From the NCBI RefSeq assembly GCF_003634585.1, contig NZ_RBLG01000001.1, positions 1,116,001 to 1,180,000 on the forward strand: a stretch of 64,000 bases of DNA. The letters are read 5' to 3'. Positions 55,724-64,000 of this stretch are shown here, one piece after another. The notes below the pieces were generated by a model. That model saw only the letters and a program-made list of their open reading frames with translations, had not been told where the DNA came from and searched no databases. This DNA comes from Gillisia mitskevichiae (lineage in GTDB: Bacteria; Bacteroidota; Bacteroidia; Flavobacteriales; Flavobacteriaceae). Both the position numbers and the translations under genes were made by a program. Position 1 is the first letter of the stretch, and every line of letters starts with the position of its first letter.

Positions 55724-56701
55724 TTACTTGTAAAGCACCTTTTTCACAGCTTTAACAACATCTTCACTATTCGGTAACCAGTTTTTTAATAATTCTGGAG
55801 AATAAGGAGCTGGAGTATCTGCGGTATTGATCTTTATAATAGGAGCATCCAGATAATCGAATGCATTTTCCTGAACTTGATACGTGATCTCCGTAGCAAC
55901 ATTTCCAAAAGGCCATGCTTCTTCCAATATCACCAATCTGTTTGTTTTTTTAACCGATTTATATATTGCCTCATAATCCAAAGGTCTTACGGTACGTAAA
56001 TCGATGATTTCACAAGAAATTCCATCTTTTTCTAGTTCATCTGCAGCTTTATAAGCTTCCTTGATGATCTTTCCAAAAGATACAATAGTAACATCTGTTC
56101 CTTCTCTTTTAATATCTGCAACTCCAATTGGAATGATGTAGTCTTCTTCTGGTACTTCTCCTTTATCTCCATACATCTGCTCGCTTTCCATGAAAATAAC
56201 TGGATCATCATCGCGAATTGCAGCTTTTAATAAACCTTTTGCATCGTAAGGATTAGAAGGCACAATTACCTTTAGTCCTGGACAGTTTGCAAACCAGCTT
56301 TCAAAGGCTTGAGAGTGGGTAGCTGCCAATTGCCCTGCAGAACCTGTTGGTCCTCTAAATACGATTGGAATGTTGAATTGTCCACCACTCATCTGACGCA
56401 TTTTTGCTGCGTTGTTGATAATTTGATCTATTCCAACTAGGGCAAAGTTAAAGGTCATAAACTCTATAATAGGTCTATTCCCATTCATTGCGCTTCCAAT
56501 TCCAATTCCGGAGAAACCAAGTTCAGAAATAGGAGTATCTATCACACGGTCTGGGCCAAATTCGTCCAACATGCCTTTAGATGCTTTATAAGCACCGTTG
56601 TATTCTGCTACTTCTTCACCCATTAAGTAAATAGTATCATCTTTGCGCATCTCCTCGCTCATGGCCTGCTGAATCGCTTCTCTGAATTGAATTGTTTTCA
56701 T
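55724..56701 (-). CDS. pdhB: Pyruvate dehydrogenase E1 component, beta subunit
   Basis: The 325-residue protein is a thiamine-diphosphate-dependent E1-beta. MKTIQFREAIQQAMSEEM is the usual start. GEEVAEYNGAYKASKGMLDEFG and DTPISELGFSGIGIGSAMNG are central family blocks, and ISCEIIDLRTVRPLDYEAI belongs to the transketolase C-terminal domain. With E1-alpha it decarboxylates pyruvate for the complex that makes acetyl-CoA. E1-alpha is not next to it. A closely related 2-oxoacid dehydrogenase beta subunit cannot be excluded. A TATTTTTG box at 56741-56748 (minus strand) is a likely -7 element. Confidence 0.92.
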   Translation of the reverse strand: MKTIQFREAIQQAMSEEMRKDDTIYLMGEEVAEYNGAYKASKGMLDEFGPDRVIDTPISELGFSGIGIGSAMNGNRPIIEFMTFNFALVGIDQIINNAAKMRQMSGGQFNIPIVFRGPTGSAGQLAATHSQAFESWFANCPGLKVIVPSNPYDAKGLLKAAIRDDDPVIFMESEQMYGDKGEVPEEDYIIPIGVADIKREGTDVTIVSFGKIIKEAYKAADELEKDGISCEIIDLRTVRPLDYEAIYKSVKKTNRLVILEEAWPFGNVATEITYQVQENAFDYLDAPIIKINTADTPAPYSPELLKNWLPNSEDVVKAVKKVLYK

Positions 56702-56828
56702 TCTATATGTCTATACTGTTAAATGTATCGCTTGAAAAAGCAAAAATAGTAATTCGTAAAAGTTTATAGCGCATCTAACTGCTAAAATATTTGTTATGCG
56801 CGCATAGTAAATTTTGTATAAATTTACC

Positions 56829-56846
56829 TATCTTCGTGATCACGAA
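56829..56846 (+). promoter_or_regulatory. etfBA promoter element with perfect palindrome
   Basis: TATCTTCG (56829-56836), close to the TAnnTTTG -7 box, overlaps TTCGTGATCACGAA (56833-56846), a perfect 14-bp palindrome. A regulator bound there would block RNA polymerase. No regulator gene is adjacent. Confidence 0.5.
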
Positions 56847-56874
56847 AAAAAAATTATTTAAAAAGAAAATATAG

Positions 56875-57621
56875 ATGAAAATATTAGTGTGTATTAGTCA
56901 CGTACCGGACACTACTTCGAAGATTAACTTTACAGATAATAATACTCAGTTTGATACCAATGGAGTACAGTTTGTAATTAATCCGAATGATGAATTTGGT
57001 CTTACCCGTGCAATGTGGTTCAAAGAAAAACAAGGAGCAACAGTAGATGTTATTAACGTAGGAGGTCCAGAGACCGAACCTACTTTAAGAAAAGCATTGG
57101 CTATTGGCGCAGATAATGCCATTAGAGTGAATACGCCGGCTACCGATGGTTTTCAGGTTGCTAAACAACTGGCAAATGTTGCAAAAGAAGGTGGTTACGA
57201 TCTAATTATTGCTGGGCGTGAGTCTATAGATTACAATGGAGGAATGGTGCCAGGAATGTTGGCAGCTTTATTAAAAGCCAACTTTGTAAATACTTGTATA
57301 GGTCTAGAAGTTGATGGAACTGAAGCGAAAGCGGTTAGAGAAATCGATGGTGGGAAAGAATCTGTTACCGCTAAATTACCATTGGTTATTGGTGGGCAAA
57401 AAGGATTGGTTGAAGAAAGCGATCTAAGAATTCCTAATATGAGAGGAATTATGATGGCTAGAAAAAAACCATTAAATGTGGTAGAGCCTGTTGAAGTGAC
57501 TGTGCAAACAGAAGCTGAGAAGTTTGAAAAACCGGCTCCTAAAGGTGCTGTTAAATTAGTAGATCCGGATAATTTAGATGAATTGATCCAATTACTTCAT
57601 ACTGAAGCAAAAGTGATCTAA
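56875..57621 (+). CDS. etfB: Electron-transfer flavoprotein subunit beta
   Basis: The 248-residue protein has the ETF-beta pattern: MKILVCISHVPDTTSKI at the start, NPNDEFGLTRAMWFKEK, and DLIIAGRESIDYNGGMVPGMLA for the AMP-binding core. Together with EtfA it accepts electrons from acyl-CoA dehydrogenases and passes them on toward the quinone pool. It is the first gene of the etfBA pair and lies 78 bp before etfA. A palindrome overlaps its promoter. Confidence 0.97.
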   Translation: MKILVCISHVPDTTSKINFTDNNTQFDTNGVQFVINPNDEFGLTRAMWFKEKQGATVDVINVGGPETEPTLRKALAIGADNAIRVNTPATDGFQVAKQLANVAKEGGYDLIIAGRESIDYNGGMVPGMLAALLKANFVNTCIGLEVDGTEAKAVREIDGGKESVTAKLPLVIGGQKGLVEESDLRIPNMRGIMMARKKPLNVVEPVEVTVQTEAEKFEKPAPKGAVKLVDPDNLDELIQLLHTEAKVI

Positions 57622-57699
57622 TTACTTATTGAATTGAAGGCTTGGAAAAAGCCGAAATGACGTATAGAATTTAATATCCACATCAAAAAAATAAAAAAC

Positions 57700-58668
57700 A
57701 TGTCAGTTTTAGTTTATATAGAATCAGAAGAAGGAAAGTTTAAAAAGGCATCATTAGAAGTAGCTTCTTATGCTAAAGAAGTTGCCCAAATGCTTGGAAC
57801 TACTGTAACAGGAGTAACATTTAATGCTGAAGATGTTTCGGAACTTGGAACTTACGGAGTAGACAAGGTTTTGAAGATCAATAATTCAAAATTAAAAGAA
57901 TTTAATGCTGAAGCTTATGCAGATGCATTAAAGCAAGCAGTAGATAAGGAAGCTTCTAAAGTTGTAGTTGTAAGTCAAAGTGCAAACAGCAAATATCTTG
58001 CGCCACTTTTAGCAGTGCATTTAAATGCAGGATACGCTTCTAACGTAGTTTCGCTTCCAGAAAGCGCTAGCCCATTTGTAGTGAAAAGAACGGCTTTTAC
58101 AAATAAAGCCTTCAGTTTTACAAATATAACTACAGATATAAAAATAGTAGGAGTGTCAAAAAACGCCTTCGGTTTAAAAGAAGCTCAAGCTGCTGCAACT
58201 GCTGAAGATTTTTCTCCAAATTTATCTGAAGAAGATTTTTCAGTAAATGTTACTAGCGTAGATAAAGCAAAAGATAAAGTAACAATTGCAGATGCAGAGA
58301 TCGTTGTTTCTGGAGGAAGAGGATTAAAAGGTCCAGAGAATTGGGGAATGATAGAAGATCTTGCTGAAACTTTAGGAGCTGCAACAGCATGTTCTAAGCC
58401 AGTGAGTGATATGGGATGGAGACCTCATAGTGAGCATGTTGGGCAAACAGGAAAGCCTGTTGCCTCTAACCTGTACATTGCAATTGGAATCTCTGGTGCG
58501 ATCCAACATTTGGCTGGGATTAACTCTTCTAAAGTAAAAGTTGTTATTAATAATGATCCTGAAGCGCCGTTTTTTAAGGCAGCAGATTATGGGGTTGTTG
58601 GCGATGCCTTTGAAATTGTACCGAAGCTAAATGAAAAACTAAAAGAATTTAAAGCTAAAAACGCATAA
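57700..58668 (+). CDS. etfA: Electron-transfer flavoprotein subunit alpha
   Basis: The 322-residue protein has the ETF-alpha layout. The C-terminal FAD-binding part is clear: [53 protein letters not shown] and [22 protein letters not shown]. It forms the flavin-carrying heterodimer with EtfB. A long terminator follows directly, so etfBA is a two-gene operon. Confidence 0.97.
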   Translation: MSVLVYIESEEGKFKKASLEVASYAKEVAQMLGTTVTGVTFNAEDVSELGTYGVDKVLKINNSKLKEFNAEAYADALKQAVDKEASKVVVVSQSANSKYLAPLLAVHLNAGYASNVVSLPESASPFVVKRTAFTNKAFSFTNITTDIKIVGVSKNAFGLKEAQAAATAEDFSPNLSEEDFSVNVTSVDKAKDKVTIADAEIVVSGGRGLKGPENWGMIEDLAETLGAATACSKPVSDMGWRPHSEHVGQTGKPVASNLYIAIGISGAIQHLAGINSSKVKVVINNDPEAPFFKAADYGVVGDAFEIVPKLNEKLKEFKAKNA

Positions 58669-58689
58669 TTTTTTTAACTTGCGAGCATT

Positions 58690-58740
58690 AAAAGGGCTTT
58701 CTAAATGTGGTATTTTGTCCTTATTTAGAAAGCCCTTTTT
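58690..58740 (+). terminator. Terminator of etfBA
   Basis: AAAAGGGCTTTCTAAAT (58690-58706) pairs with the complementary arm at 58723-58739 and a T run follows. Confidence 0.9.
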
Positions 58741-58752
58741 AATTATTGGTAT

Positions 58753-59367
58753 ATGAGCCTAATACGCCTTAATATAAAAGGAATATCTTATAGTCAAACC
58801 CAAAACGGCGCCTACGCACTTATTTTAAGTGAAGTAGACGGGGATAGAAAACTCCCTATCGTTATTGGAGCCTTTGAGGCACAGTCTATAGCCATAGCGC
58901 TAGAAAAGGAAATTAAACCTCCGCGCCCTCTTACTCACGATCTATTTAAGAATTTTTGCGACAGATATGCGATCATTATTAAACAAGTGATCATCCATAA
59001 ATTGGTTGATGGCGTGTTCTATTCTAGCCTAATTTGCGAGAGAGATAAAATTGAAGAAGTTATAGATGCCCGTACTAGTGATGCTATTGCGTTGGCTTTA
59101 CGTTTTAATGCTCCAATATTCACCTATAAGAATATCTTAGATAAAGCAGGGATATTTTTAAAAGGAGAATCTGGATCTTTAACTCCATCCACAGCAAAAG
59201 AACAAGCGCAAGTAGATGATATACTTGCTGAAAGTGTTGAACCAGAAGGTGCAGATTATAAAAAAATGTCCTTGATTGAACTTGAAGATCTACTAAATCA
59301 AGCAGTTAAAAATGAAGATTATGAAAAGGCAGCCCGAATTAGAGACGAGATTTCCAAAAGAAAATAA
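58753..59367 (+). CDS. Bifunctional nuclease family protein (DUF151 plus UVR motif)
   Basis: The 204-residue protein has an N-terminal DUF151 domain (about 1-135) with LILSEVDGDRKLPIVIGAFEAQSIA and IDARTSDAIALALRFNAPIF. A C-terminal UVR motif (about 172-204) reads LIELEDLLNQAVKNEDYEKAARIRDEISKR with the protein-binding helix. DUF151 proteins have been described as nucleases with both DNase and RNase activity. The UVR motif usually mediates contact with UvrB/UvrC-like or Clp-type partners. It overlaps no other gene and lies 10 bases before the nucleoside transporter, so they are co-transcribed. Confidence 0.93.
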   Translation: MSLIRLNIKGISYSQTQNGAYALILSEVDGDRKLPIVIGAFEAQSIAIALEKEIKPPRPLTHDLFKNFCDRYAIIIKQVIIHKLVDGVFYSSLICERDKIEEVIDARTSDAIALALRFNAPIFTYKNILDKAGIFLKGESGSLTPSTAKEQAQVDDILAESVEPEGADYKKMSLIELEDLLNQAVKNEDYEKAARIRDEISKRK

Positions 59368-59377
59368 GTAGTTATTT

Positions 59378-61081
59378 ATGAAGAAATACTTGTGTTGCCT
59401 GTTCTTTATTTTATTCGGTATTATTACCGCACATTCACAAACAATCACAAAATCCTGGACTTTTCAGTCTTTAAATGATAGTACTCAAACTTTTTCTGGA
59501 TTCGCTTCTAATGATAATATGACCCTTGAAGATGGTCGTTTTACAATTAATTCTGAAGATGAGTTAAAAGCAGAAGGGGATTATTTGTATCAGAATAATC
59601 TTTTGGTGTTCTTTTATAGTCAACCCGAAGGAGATTCCATTAAGAAATTTAGAATAACAGAATTAACAGAAGATTCTCTTCAGTTATCAGATAATTCAAA
59701 TACTTATACATTTAGTGAAACTCCTTTATTAATAGAGGATGTTATTCCTGTAAGTACAAATAAACAGATGATACCTAGCGCGGGGATCTCATTTAAAAGT
59801 GTTTCTAGAGGACTTTTAGGGATGGCTTCACTATTGCTAATTGCATTCTTGTTTAGTAGTAGTAGAAGATCTATTAACTGGAAAACAGTTCTTATTGGAT
59901 TGGGAGCCCAATTACTATTAGCAATTGGAGTTCTAAAGATCACATTTGTAAAGAATATTTTCGAATTTGTTGGAGGAATTTTTGTCTTAATTCTTGATTT
60001 TACAAGAGCTGGAAGTGAGTTTCTTCTTGGAGGAATGATGAATGTAGAGAGTTTTGGGTTTATATTTTTATTCCAAGTACTACCTACTATAATATTCTTT
60101 TCAGCATTAACATCTGTATTGTTTTACCTAGGAGTGATTCAAATTGTTGTAAAGGGAATGGCCAAGGTTCTAACTAAGATCATGGGTATTTCTGGAGCTG
60201 AAAGTTTGAGTGTTGCAGGGAATATCTTCTTAGGACAAACAGAAGCGCCATTAATGATCAAAGCTTATTTAGAACGTATGAATCGTTCTGAAATGCTTCT
60301 GGTTATGATTGGTGGGATGGCAACTGTTGCCGGAGGTGTACTGGCAGCTTATATCGGTTTTCTAGGTGGAGATGATCCTGAGCTAAGATTACAATTCGCA
60401 AAACACTTATTAGCAGCTTCTGTAATGGCAGCTCCTGGTGCAATTGTTATTTCTAAAATATTATACCCACAAATTGAAGCTATAAATACCAATGTGGAGG
60501 TTTCTTCAGAAAAGATTGGATCTAACATCTTGGATGCGATCGCTAATGGAACTACAGAAGGTTTAAAACTTGCTGCCAACGTTGCAGCTATGTTATTAGT
60601 GTTTATTGCTTTTATCGCAATGATCAACTATTTACTGGGTTGGATTGGTGGTATTACGCATCTTAATGGCTTAATGGCAGAATACACGCCTTATGCTAAG
60701 TTTTCTTTAGAATCTATATTGGGAACTGTTTTCGCGCCTTTAATGTGGCTAATAGGGGTTGCCAGAGAAGATATGATGCTTATGGGGCAACTCTTAGGTA
60801 TTAAGTTAGCGGCTAGTGAATTTGTTGGTTATATTCAATTAGCAGATCTTAAGAATCCTATGAATGCACTTAGTCTTAACTACGAGAAGTCGGTGATCAT
60901 GGCAACTTATATGCTTTGTGGTTTTGCTAATTTTGCTTCCATTGGAATCCAAATTGGAGGAATTGGATCTTTAGCGCCAGGACAGCGTAAGGTGCTTTCA
61001 GAGTTTGGAATGAAAGCCTTATTAGGTGGTACTATCGCTTCACTTTTATCGGCAACTATCGCTGGGATGATCATTGGGTAA
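59378..61081 (+). CDS. CNT-family nucleoside transporter with N-terminal periplasmic domain
   Basis: The 567-residue protein starts with a signal peptide (about 1-20, ending TAHSQ). A beta-rich segment of about 110 residues follows, with SWTFQSLNDSTQTFSGF and KAEGDYLYQNNLLVFFYSQ, resembling a lipocalin-like sensor domain. From about residue 140 it is a concentrative nucleoside transporter with GNIFLGQTEAPLMIKAYLERM, MATVAGGVLAAYIGF, and FVGYIQLADL near the end. It imports nucleosides with Na+ or H+. The extra domain would face the periplasm. The order nuclease-transporter hints at recycling of nucleic acid products. Confidence 0.93.
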   Translation: MKKYLCCLFFILFGIITAHSQTITKSWTFQSLNDSTQTFSGFASNDNMTLEDGRFTINSEDELKAEGDYLYQNNLLVFFYSQPEGDSIKKFRITELTEDSLQLSDNSNTYTFSETPLLIEDVIPVSTNKQMIPSAGISFKSVSRGLLGMASLLLIAFLFSSSRRSINWKTVLIGLGAQLLLAIGVLKITFVKNIFEFVGGIFVLILDFTRAGSEFLLGGMMNVESFGFIFLFQVLPTIIFFSALTSVLFYLGVIQIVVKGMAKVLTKIMGISGAESLSVAGNIFLGQTEAPLMIKAYLERMNRSEMLLVMIGGMATVAGGVLAAYIGFLGGDDPELRLQFAKHLLAASVMAAPGAIVISKILYPQIEAINTNVEVSSEKIGSNILDAIANGTTEGLKLAANVAAMLLVFIAFIAMINYLLGWIGGITHLNGLMAEYTPYAKFSLESILGTVFAPLMWLIGVAREDMMLMGQLLGIKLAASEFVGYIQLADLKNPMNALSLNYEKSVIMATYMLCGFANFASIGIQIGGIGSLAPGQRKVLSEFGMKALLGGTIASLLSATIAGMIIG

Positions 61082-61472
61082 CCAATATAATTAAAAAAAC
61101 TTATTGAGGTTATTAGATCACTCCCATGAGTTTTATTGTAGACATTTATACCGTTAGGAACTCTAGGTTCGTCTGTGTCTGCACTCAGGATAAACTACAA
61201 GCGAGAACTTTTTAGCTCGAAAGGAGGTTTCGACTCCGCTCAACCTGACTTATCTAACTAAGCTTTATGTACTTATTTTTCCGGTAGAAAAAAGTTTTGA
61301 TTCTAGTTTAGAGAAAATAGAATTGTAAAAAATCTCACGATAAATGGAGATAGACGTAAGCTTAAGCTCTCTAAAATTTTAGGATCATTCCAATTAATAA
61401 ATTGATTAAAGCTTAGTTAGGTAACAATCTACTTAAGTAATCTTTTACTACTGAATTAGATACCCGAATAGA
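61082..61472. other. 391-bp intergenic region with a dispersed-repeat fragment
   Basis: There is no gene here. A GAGAACTTTTTAGCTCG dyad is at about 61203-61219. The segment from about 61220 to 61252 contains TTTCGACTCCGCTCAACCTG, a relative of the repeats elsewhere in the window. The rest is AT-rich and without clear structure. Confidence 0.5.
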
Positions 61473-62450
61473 ATGAATAAATCTCAAAAAACAAGAAAAT
61501 ATCGCGGCGAAGATGCCCAGTGGCCTCACCAAATCCCATTGGCTGGATGGATAGATATTGGTAAGAGAAGTTTTCATGAGATGAAATCAGATAATGTTCA
61601 GATCGTGGCAGCAGGGGTAGCTTTCTATTTTTTCTTGGCAGTATTCCCAACTATAATAGCTACGATTTCTGTGTATAGTTTGGTGCTAGAACCAGATCAA
61701 ATTCGTGATCAAATCTCAAAATTAAGTCTCATTTTGCCGGAACAAGCTTTCGGAATGATAAGAGATTTTTTGGAACCAATTATAGAGAAATCTAAAAAGG
61801 AAATTGGTTGGGGATTAGCAATTAGTATACTGGTAAGTTTTTGGAGTGCAAATAAAGGTACAAGCGCCCTTTTTCAAGGTGTGAATATTGCTTATGATGA
61901 AAATGATACTCGAGGTATAATCAAGAAAAACTTACTAACGCTGCTTTTTACTTTAGGTGGAGTTGTGGTTGGACTTATCAGCTTATTGATCGTGATCTTT
62001 TTTCCTTTACTCATTAAAAATATTGGTCTTACGCCTCAAATAGAACATATTCTCTCTTGGTTTCGCTGGGTTTTGTTGGGAATAATTTTGGTGCTAACTC
62101 TAAGTATGGTCTATAAGTTCGCTCCCAGTCGGCGAAGTCCTAGATTGCGCTGGGTAAGTTGGGGAGCATTGTTGGGATCCTTAGTGTGGCTGGCAGGATC
62201 TATGTTGTTTTCCTGGTACGTGAGCAATTTTGGTAGTTATGATGATCTTTACGGAAGTTTTGCTGCAGTAGCTATTCTAATGTTATGGTTGTTTTTAACC
62301 GCATTTATAGTTCTAATGGGTGCCGAAATAAATTCTGAAATGGAACATCAAACTAGATATGATACTACTATCGGGCAAGAAAGACCTATGGGAGAGCGGA
62401 ATGCTCATCATGCAGATCGTTGTGCCGTGAAGGATTTAGATGATTGCTAA
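61473..62450 (+). CDS. YihY/BrkB-family inner-membrane protein
   Basis: The 325-residue protein has about six membrane helices and the family motifs VAAGVAFYFFLAVFPTI, SFWSANKGTSALFQGVNIAYDE and WVSWGALLGSLVWLAGSMLFSWYVSNFGSYDDLYGSF. YihY proteins were once called ribonuclease BN by mistake; their true function is unresolved. The C-terminal tail of about 45 residues is hydrophilic and cytoplasmic. A short intergenic gap separates it from thyA. Confidence 0.94.
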   Translation: MNKSQKTRKYRGEDAQWPHQIPLAGWIDIGKRSFHEMKSDNVQIVAAGVAFYFFLAVFPTIIATISVYSLVLEPDQIRDQISKLSLILPEQAFGMIRDFLEPIIEKSKKEIGWGLAISILVSFWSANKGTSALFQGVNIAYDENDTRGIIKKNLLTLLFTLGGVVVGLISLLIVIFFPLLIKNIGLTPQIEHILSWFRWVLLGIILVLTLSMVYKFAPSRRSPRLRWVSWGALLGSLVWLAGSMLFSWYVSNFGSYDDLYGSFAAVAILMLWLFLTAFIVLMGAEINSEMEHQTRYDTTIGQERPMGERNAHHADRCAVKDLDDC

Positions 62451-62557
62451 TATTTATGGTTAGAAAATTAAAATCTCTTAGAGATTTCGGTAGTTATTTT
62501 TACCTGTTTCCTTATTTTTAGAGAATATATATTATAGTATTTTAGAAACACATACGC

Positions 62558-63382
62558 ATGAAACAATACCACGATCTTGTAAAACATGTCCTTGAAAATG
62601 GGACTCAGAAAGGAGATAGAACTGGAACGGGAACAAAAAGTGTATTTGGTCATCAAATGCGCTTCGATCTAAGTGAAGGTTTCCCCATGGTTACAACCAA
62701 GAAACTGCACTTAAAATCGATAATTTATGAACTCTTATGGTTTTTAAAAGGAGATACTAATATTGAATATCTTCAGGAAAATGGGGTGCGCATTTGGAAT
62801 GATTGGGCCGATGAGAATGGAGATCTTGGACCTGTGTATGGACATCAATGGAGGAACTGGAATAGTGAAGATATAGACCAGATAAAAGAATTAATAGAGA
62901 CTTTAAAAAACAATCCAAATAGTAGAAGAATGTTGGTTTCTGCTTGGAACCCTTCGGTATTACCGGATACCTCAAAATCCTTTTCAGAGAATGTGGCTAA
63001 TGGGAAAGCAGCTTTACCACCTTGTCATGCATTTTTTCAGTTTTATGTTGCAGATGGGAAATTGTCTTGTCAGCTTTATCAACGTAGCGCCGATATTTTT
63101 CTTGGGGTTCCATTTAATATCGCATCCTATGCTTTGTTTACCATGATGGTGGCTCAGGTTTGCGGATACGAAGCCGGAGATTTTATTCATACCTTTGGTG
63201 ATGCTCATATCTATAACAATCATATCGAGCAATTGGAGCTTCAGTTAAGCAGGGATCTAAGAGCCTTGCCTCAAATTAAGATCAATCCCGAAGTGAAAGA
63301 TATTTTTGATTTCAAGTTTGAAGATTTCAGCCTTGAAAATTACGATCCGCATCCACATATAAAAGGAAAGGTCGCTGTTTAA
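62558..63382 (+). CDS. thyA: Thymidylate synthase
   Basis: The 274-residue protein is a classic Thy[21 protein letters not shown] is near the N-terminus. [10 protein letters not shown] carries the catalytic Cys156, and [21 protein letters not shown] and [10 protein letters not shown]-type sequence ([17 protein letters not shown]) follow. It methylates dUMP to dTMP with methylene-tetrahydrofolate. A folate-pathway gene (folK fusion) lies elsewhere in the window. A dihydrofolate reductase gene is often nearby but is not seen here. Confidence 0.98.
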   Translation: MKQYHDLVKHVLENGTQKGDRTGTGTKSVFGHQMRFDLSEGFPMVTTKKLHLKSIIYELLWFLKGDTNIEYLQENGVRIWNDWADENGDLGPVYGHQWRNWNSEDIDQIKELIETLKNNPNSRRMLVSAWNPSVLPDTSKSFSENVANGKAALPPCHAFFQFYVADGKLSCQLYQRSADIFLGVPFNIASYALFTMMVAQVCGYEAGDFIHTFGDAHIYNNHIEQLELQLSRDLRALPQIKINPEVKDIFDFKFEDFSLENYDPHPHIKGKVAV

Positions 63383-63435
63383 CTCTCTTTGAAGAATTAA
63401 TTCCGAAGTTTTCCTTTATTAAAAACACCTTACTT

Positions 63436-63852
63436 ATGAAAAATATATTTTTTATTGCCGCTTTATTTGTTCTTACCACTAATGTTCAGGCACAAGAAGG
63501 AGTATCTGTAAAGGGAAACACGATCACTATGAAAGAGATTGGACCGGTTTGGCCTGGCTGTGAAAAAAGTGAACTTTCTGAAGATGATTGCTTTAATAAA
63601 CAACTCGCCAAGCACATTAAATCTAATTTTAAATATCCAAAAGATGCTAACGGAAAGATAGTTAGAGGCAGATCTGTGATCACCTTTTATATAGATGAAA
63701 AAGGTGAAGTTTGTAAAGTTTCTGCGGAAGGACCTCAAAAGTTAGTCAATCAAGAGGCTGTCCGTATCACCGAACTATTTCCTGTAATGAAGCCAGGACA
63801 TCGAGGTGGTAAAAAGATAGAAGTTAAATATAAAATGCCGTTTAATTTTTAA
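63436..63852 (+). CDS. Small secreted TonB C-terminal-domain protein
   Basis: The 138-residue protein has a signal peptide (about 1-19, ending VQAQ) and a single TonB C-terminal domain. The domain reads LAKHIKSNFKYPKDANGKIVRGRSVITFYIDEKGEVCKVSAEGP, and it ends IEVKYKMPFNF. There is no N-terminal membrane anchor or proline-rich spacer, so it is not a complete energy transducer. WPGCEKSE and DDCFN add two cysteines close to the YP-strand start, which may form a disulfide. Such stand-alone TonB-C proteins are common in Flavobacteriaceae and their role is unclear. Confidence 0.88.
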   Translation: MKNIFFIAALFVLTTNVQAQEGVSVKGNTITMKEIGPVWPGCEKSELSEDDCFNKQLAKHIKSNFKYPKDANGKIVRGRSVITFYIDEKGEVCKVSAEGPQKLVNQEAVRITELFPVMKPGHRGGKKIEVKYKMPFNF

Positions 63853-63903
63853 TAAAATAAACTCGTTATCAGGTATTTGACTTTAACTTCTCATTAACTA
63901 GCG

Positions 63904-63938
63904 TTGATTTCACTCATTCCTAAAAAATTGTAACTTTG
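63904..63938 (+). promoter_or_regulatory. Promoter of the gene at the right edge
   Basis: TAACTTTG (63931-63938) matches the -7 consensus. TTG at 63904-63906 is a possible -33 element with a rather long spacer of 24 bp. The ATG of the partial gene follows at 63968. Confidence 0.5.
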
Positions 63939-63967
63939 GATGGTAGCCTTATGTTACCACCTATCTT

Positions 63968-64000
63968 ATGATCTCAAAAGAAAAATTATTTCAACTTTTT
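63968..64000 (+). CDS. Start of a gene cut by the window edge (partial)
   Basis: An ATG at 63968 opens a frame reading MISKEKLFQLF to the last base of the window. It lies at a suitable distance from the promoter element at 63931. Eleven residues are too few to identify it. Confidence 0.5.
   Translation, partial: MISKEKLFQLF

Overview
The window looks like a chromosomal segment of a marine-type member of Flavobacteriaceae (Bacteroidota). The evidence is the low GC content, a SusC/SusD pair, a PorV-type protein of the type IX secretion system (T9SS), an HTCS-type regulator, promoters with a TAnnTTTG -7 element, few Shine-Dalgarno sites, many TTG starts, and family-typical genes such as a HPPK/deoxynucleoside kinase fusion, GH3 + DUF2797, and a membrane pyrophosphatase. 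I cannot name the genus with certainty; the gene set would suit the Gramella/Salegentibacter neighbourhood. There is no CRISPR array, transposase, prophage or rRNA gene.

Layout. 1-3134 is the 3' end of a glycan-uptake locus (SusC end, SusD, PfkB sugar kinase). 3360-8753 holds an autoregulated-looking XRE/membrane-protein pair, a YegP-like protein and a large HTCS regulator whose phosphotransfer residues are all replaced. 8763-13348 has an uncharacterised 474-residue protein, a SulP transporter and era. 13902-22074 is a two-gene unit: a 2328-residue secreted adhesin with nested domains and a PorV-type protein. 22169-32308 is mostly housekeeping: GH3, DUF2797, AsmA, trmL, folK-dNK, a SpoU methyltransferase and an ABC exporter. 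32587-34641 is an uncharacterised secreted three-gene cluster, two duplicated ferredoxin-fold proteins plus a cupin. 34871-37801 is mutS and two tRNA genes. 38171-43378 has OsmC, DUF1801, a MarR-controlled redox operon (doxX-marR-qor-SDR), GNAT and twin acidic lipoproteins.

43423-49834 (minus strand) is a tightly packed four-gene DNA-damage/mutagenesis operon: dinB, a DnaE2-like polymerase, a radical SAM protein and a DUF4130 protein. Its promoter abuts a 32-bp perfect palindrome. Three of its proteins carry recognisable sliding-clamp motifs, including the radical SAM protein, which ends in QLSLF. 50082-64000 is metabolism: membrane and soluble pyrophosphatases, a DUF5686 outer-membrane protein, pdhB, etfBA, a bifunctional nuclease, a CNT nucleoside transporter with an extra periplasmic domain, YihY, thyA and a TonB-C protein.

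The points most worth following up are the phospho-dead HTCS, the clamp motif on the radical SAM repair protein with its palindromic operator, the adhesin built by inserting four different domains inside Ig-like/HYR repeats, and several paired operator-like palindromes. All functional statements come from reading motifs; no database search was run.
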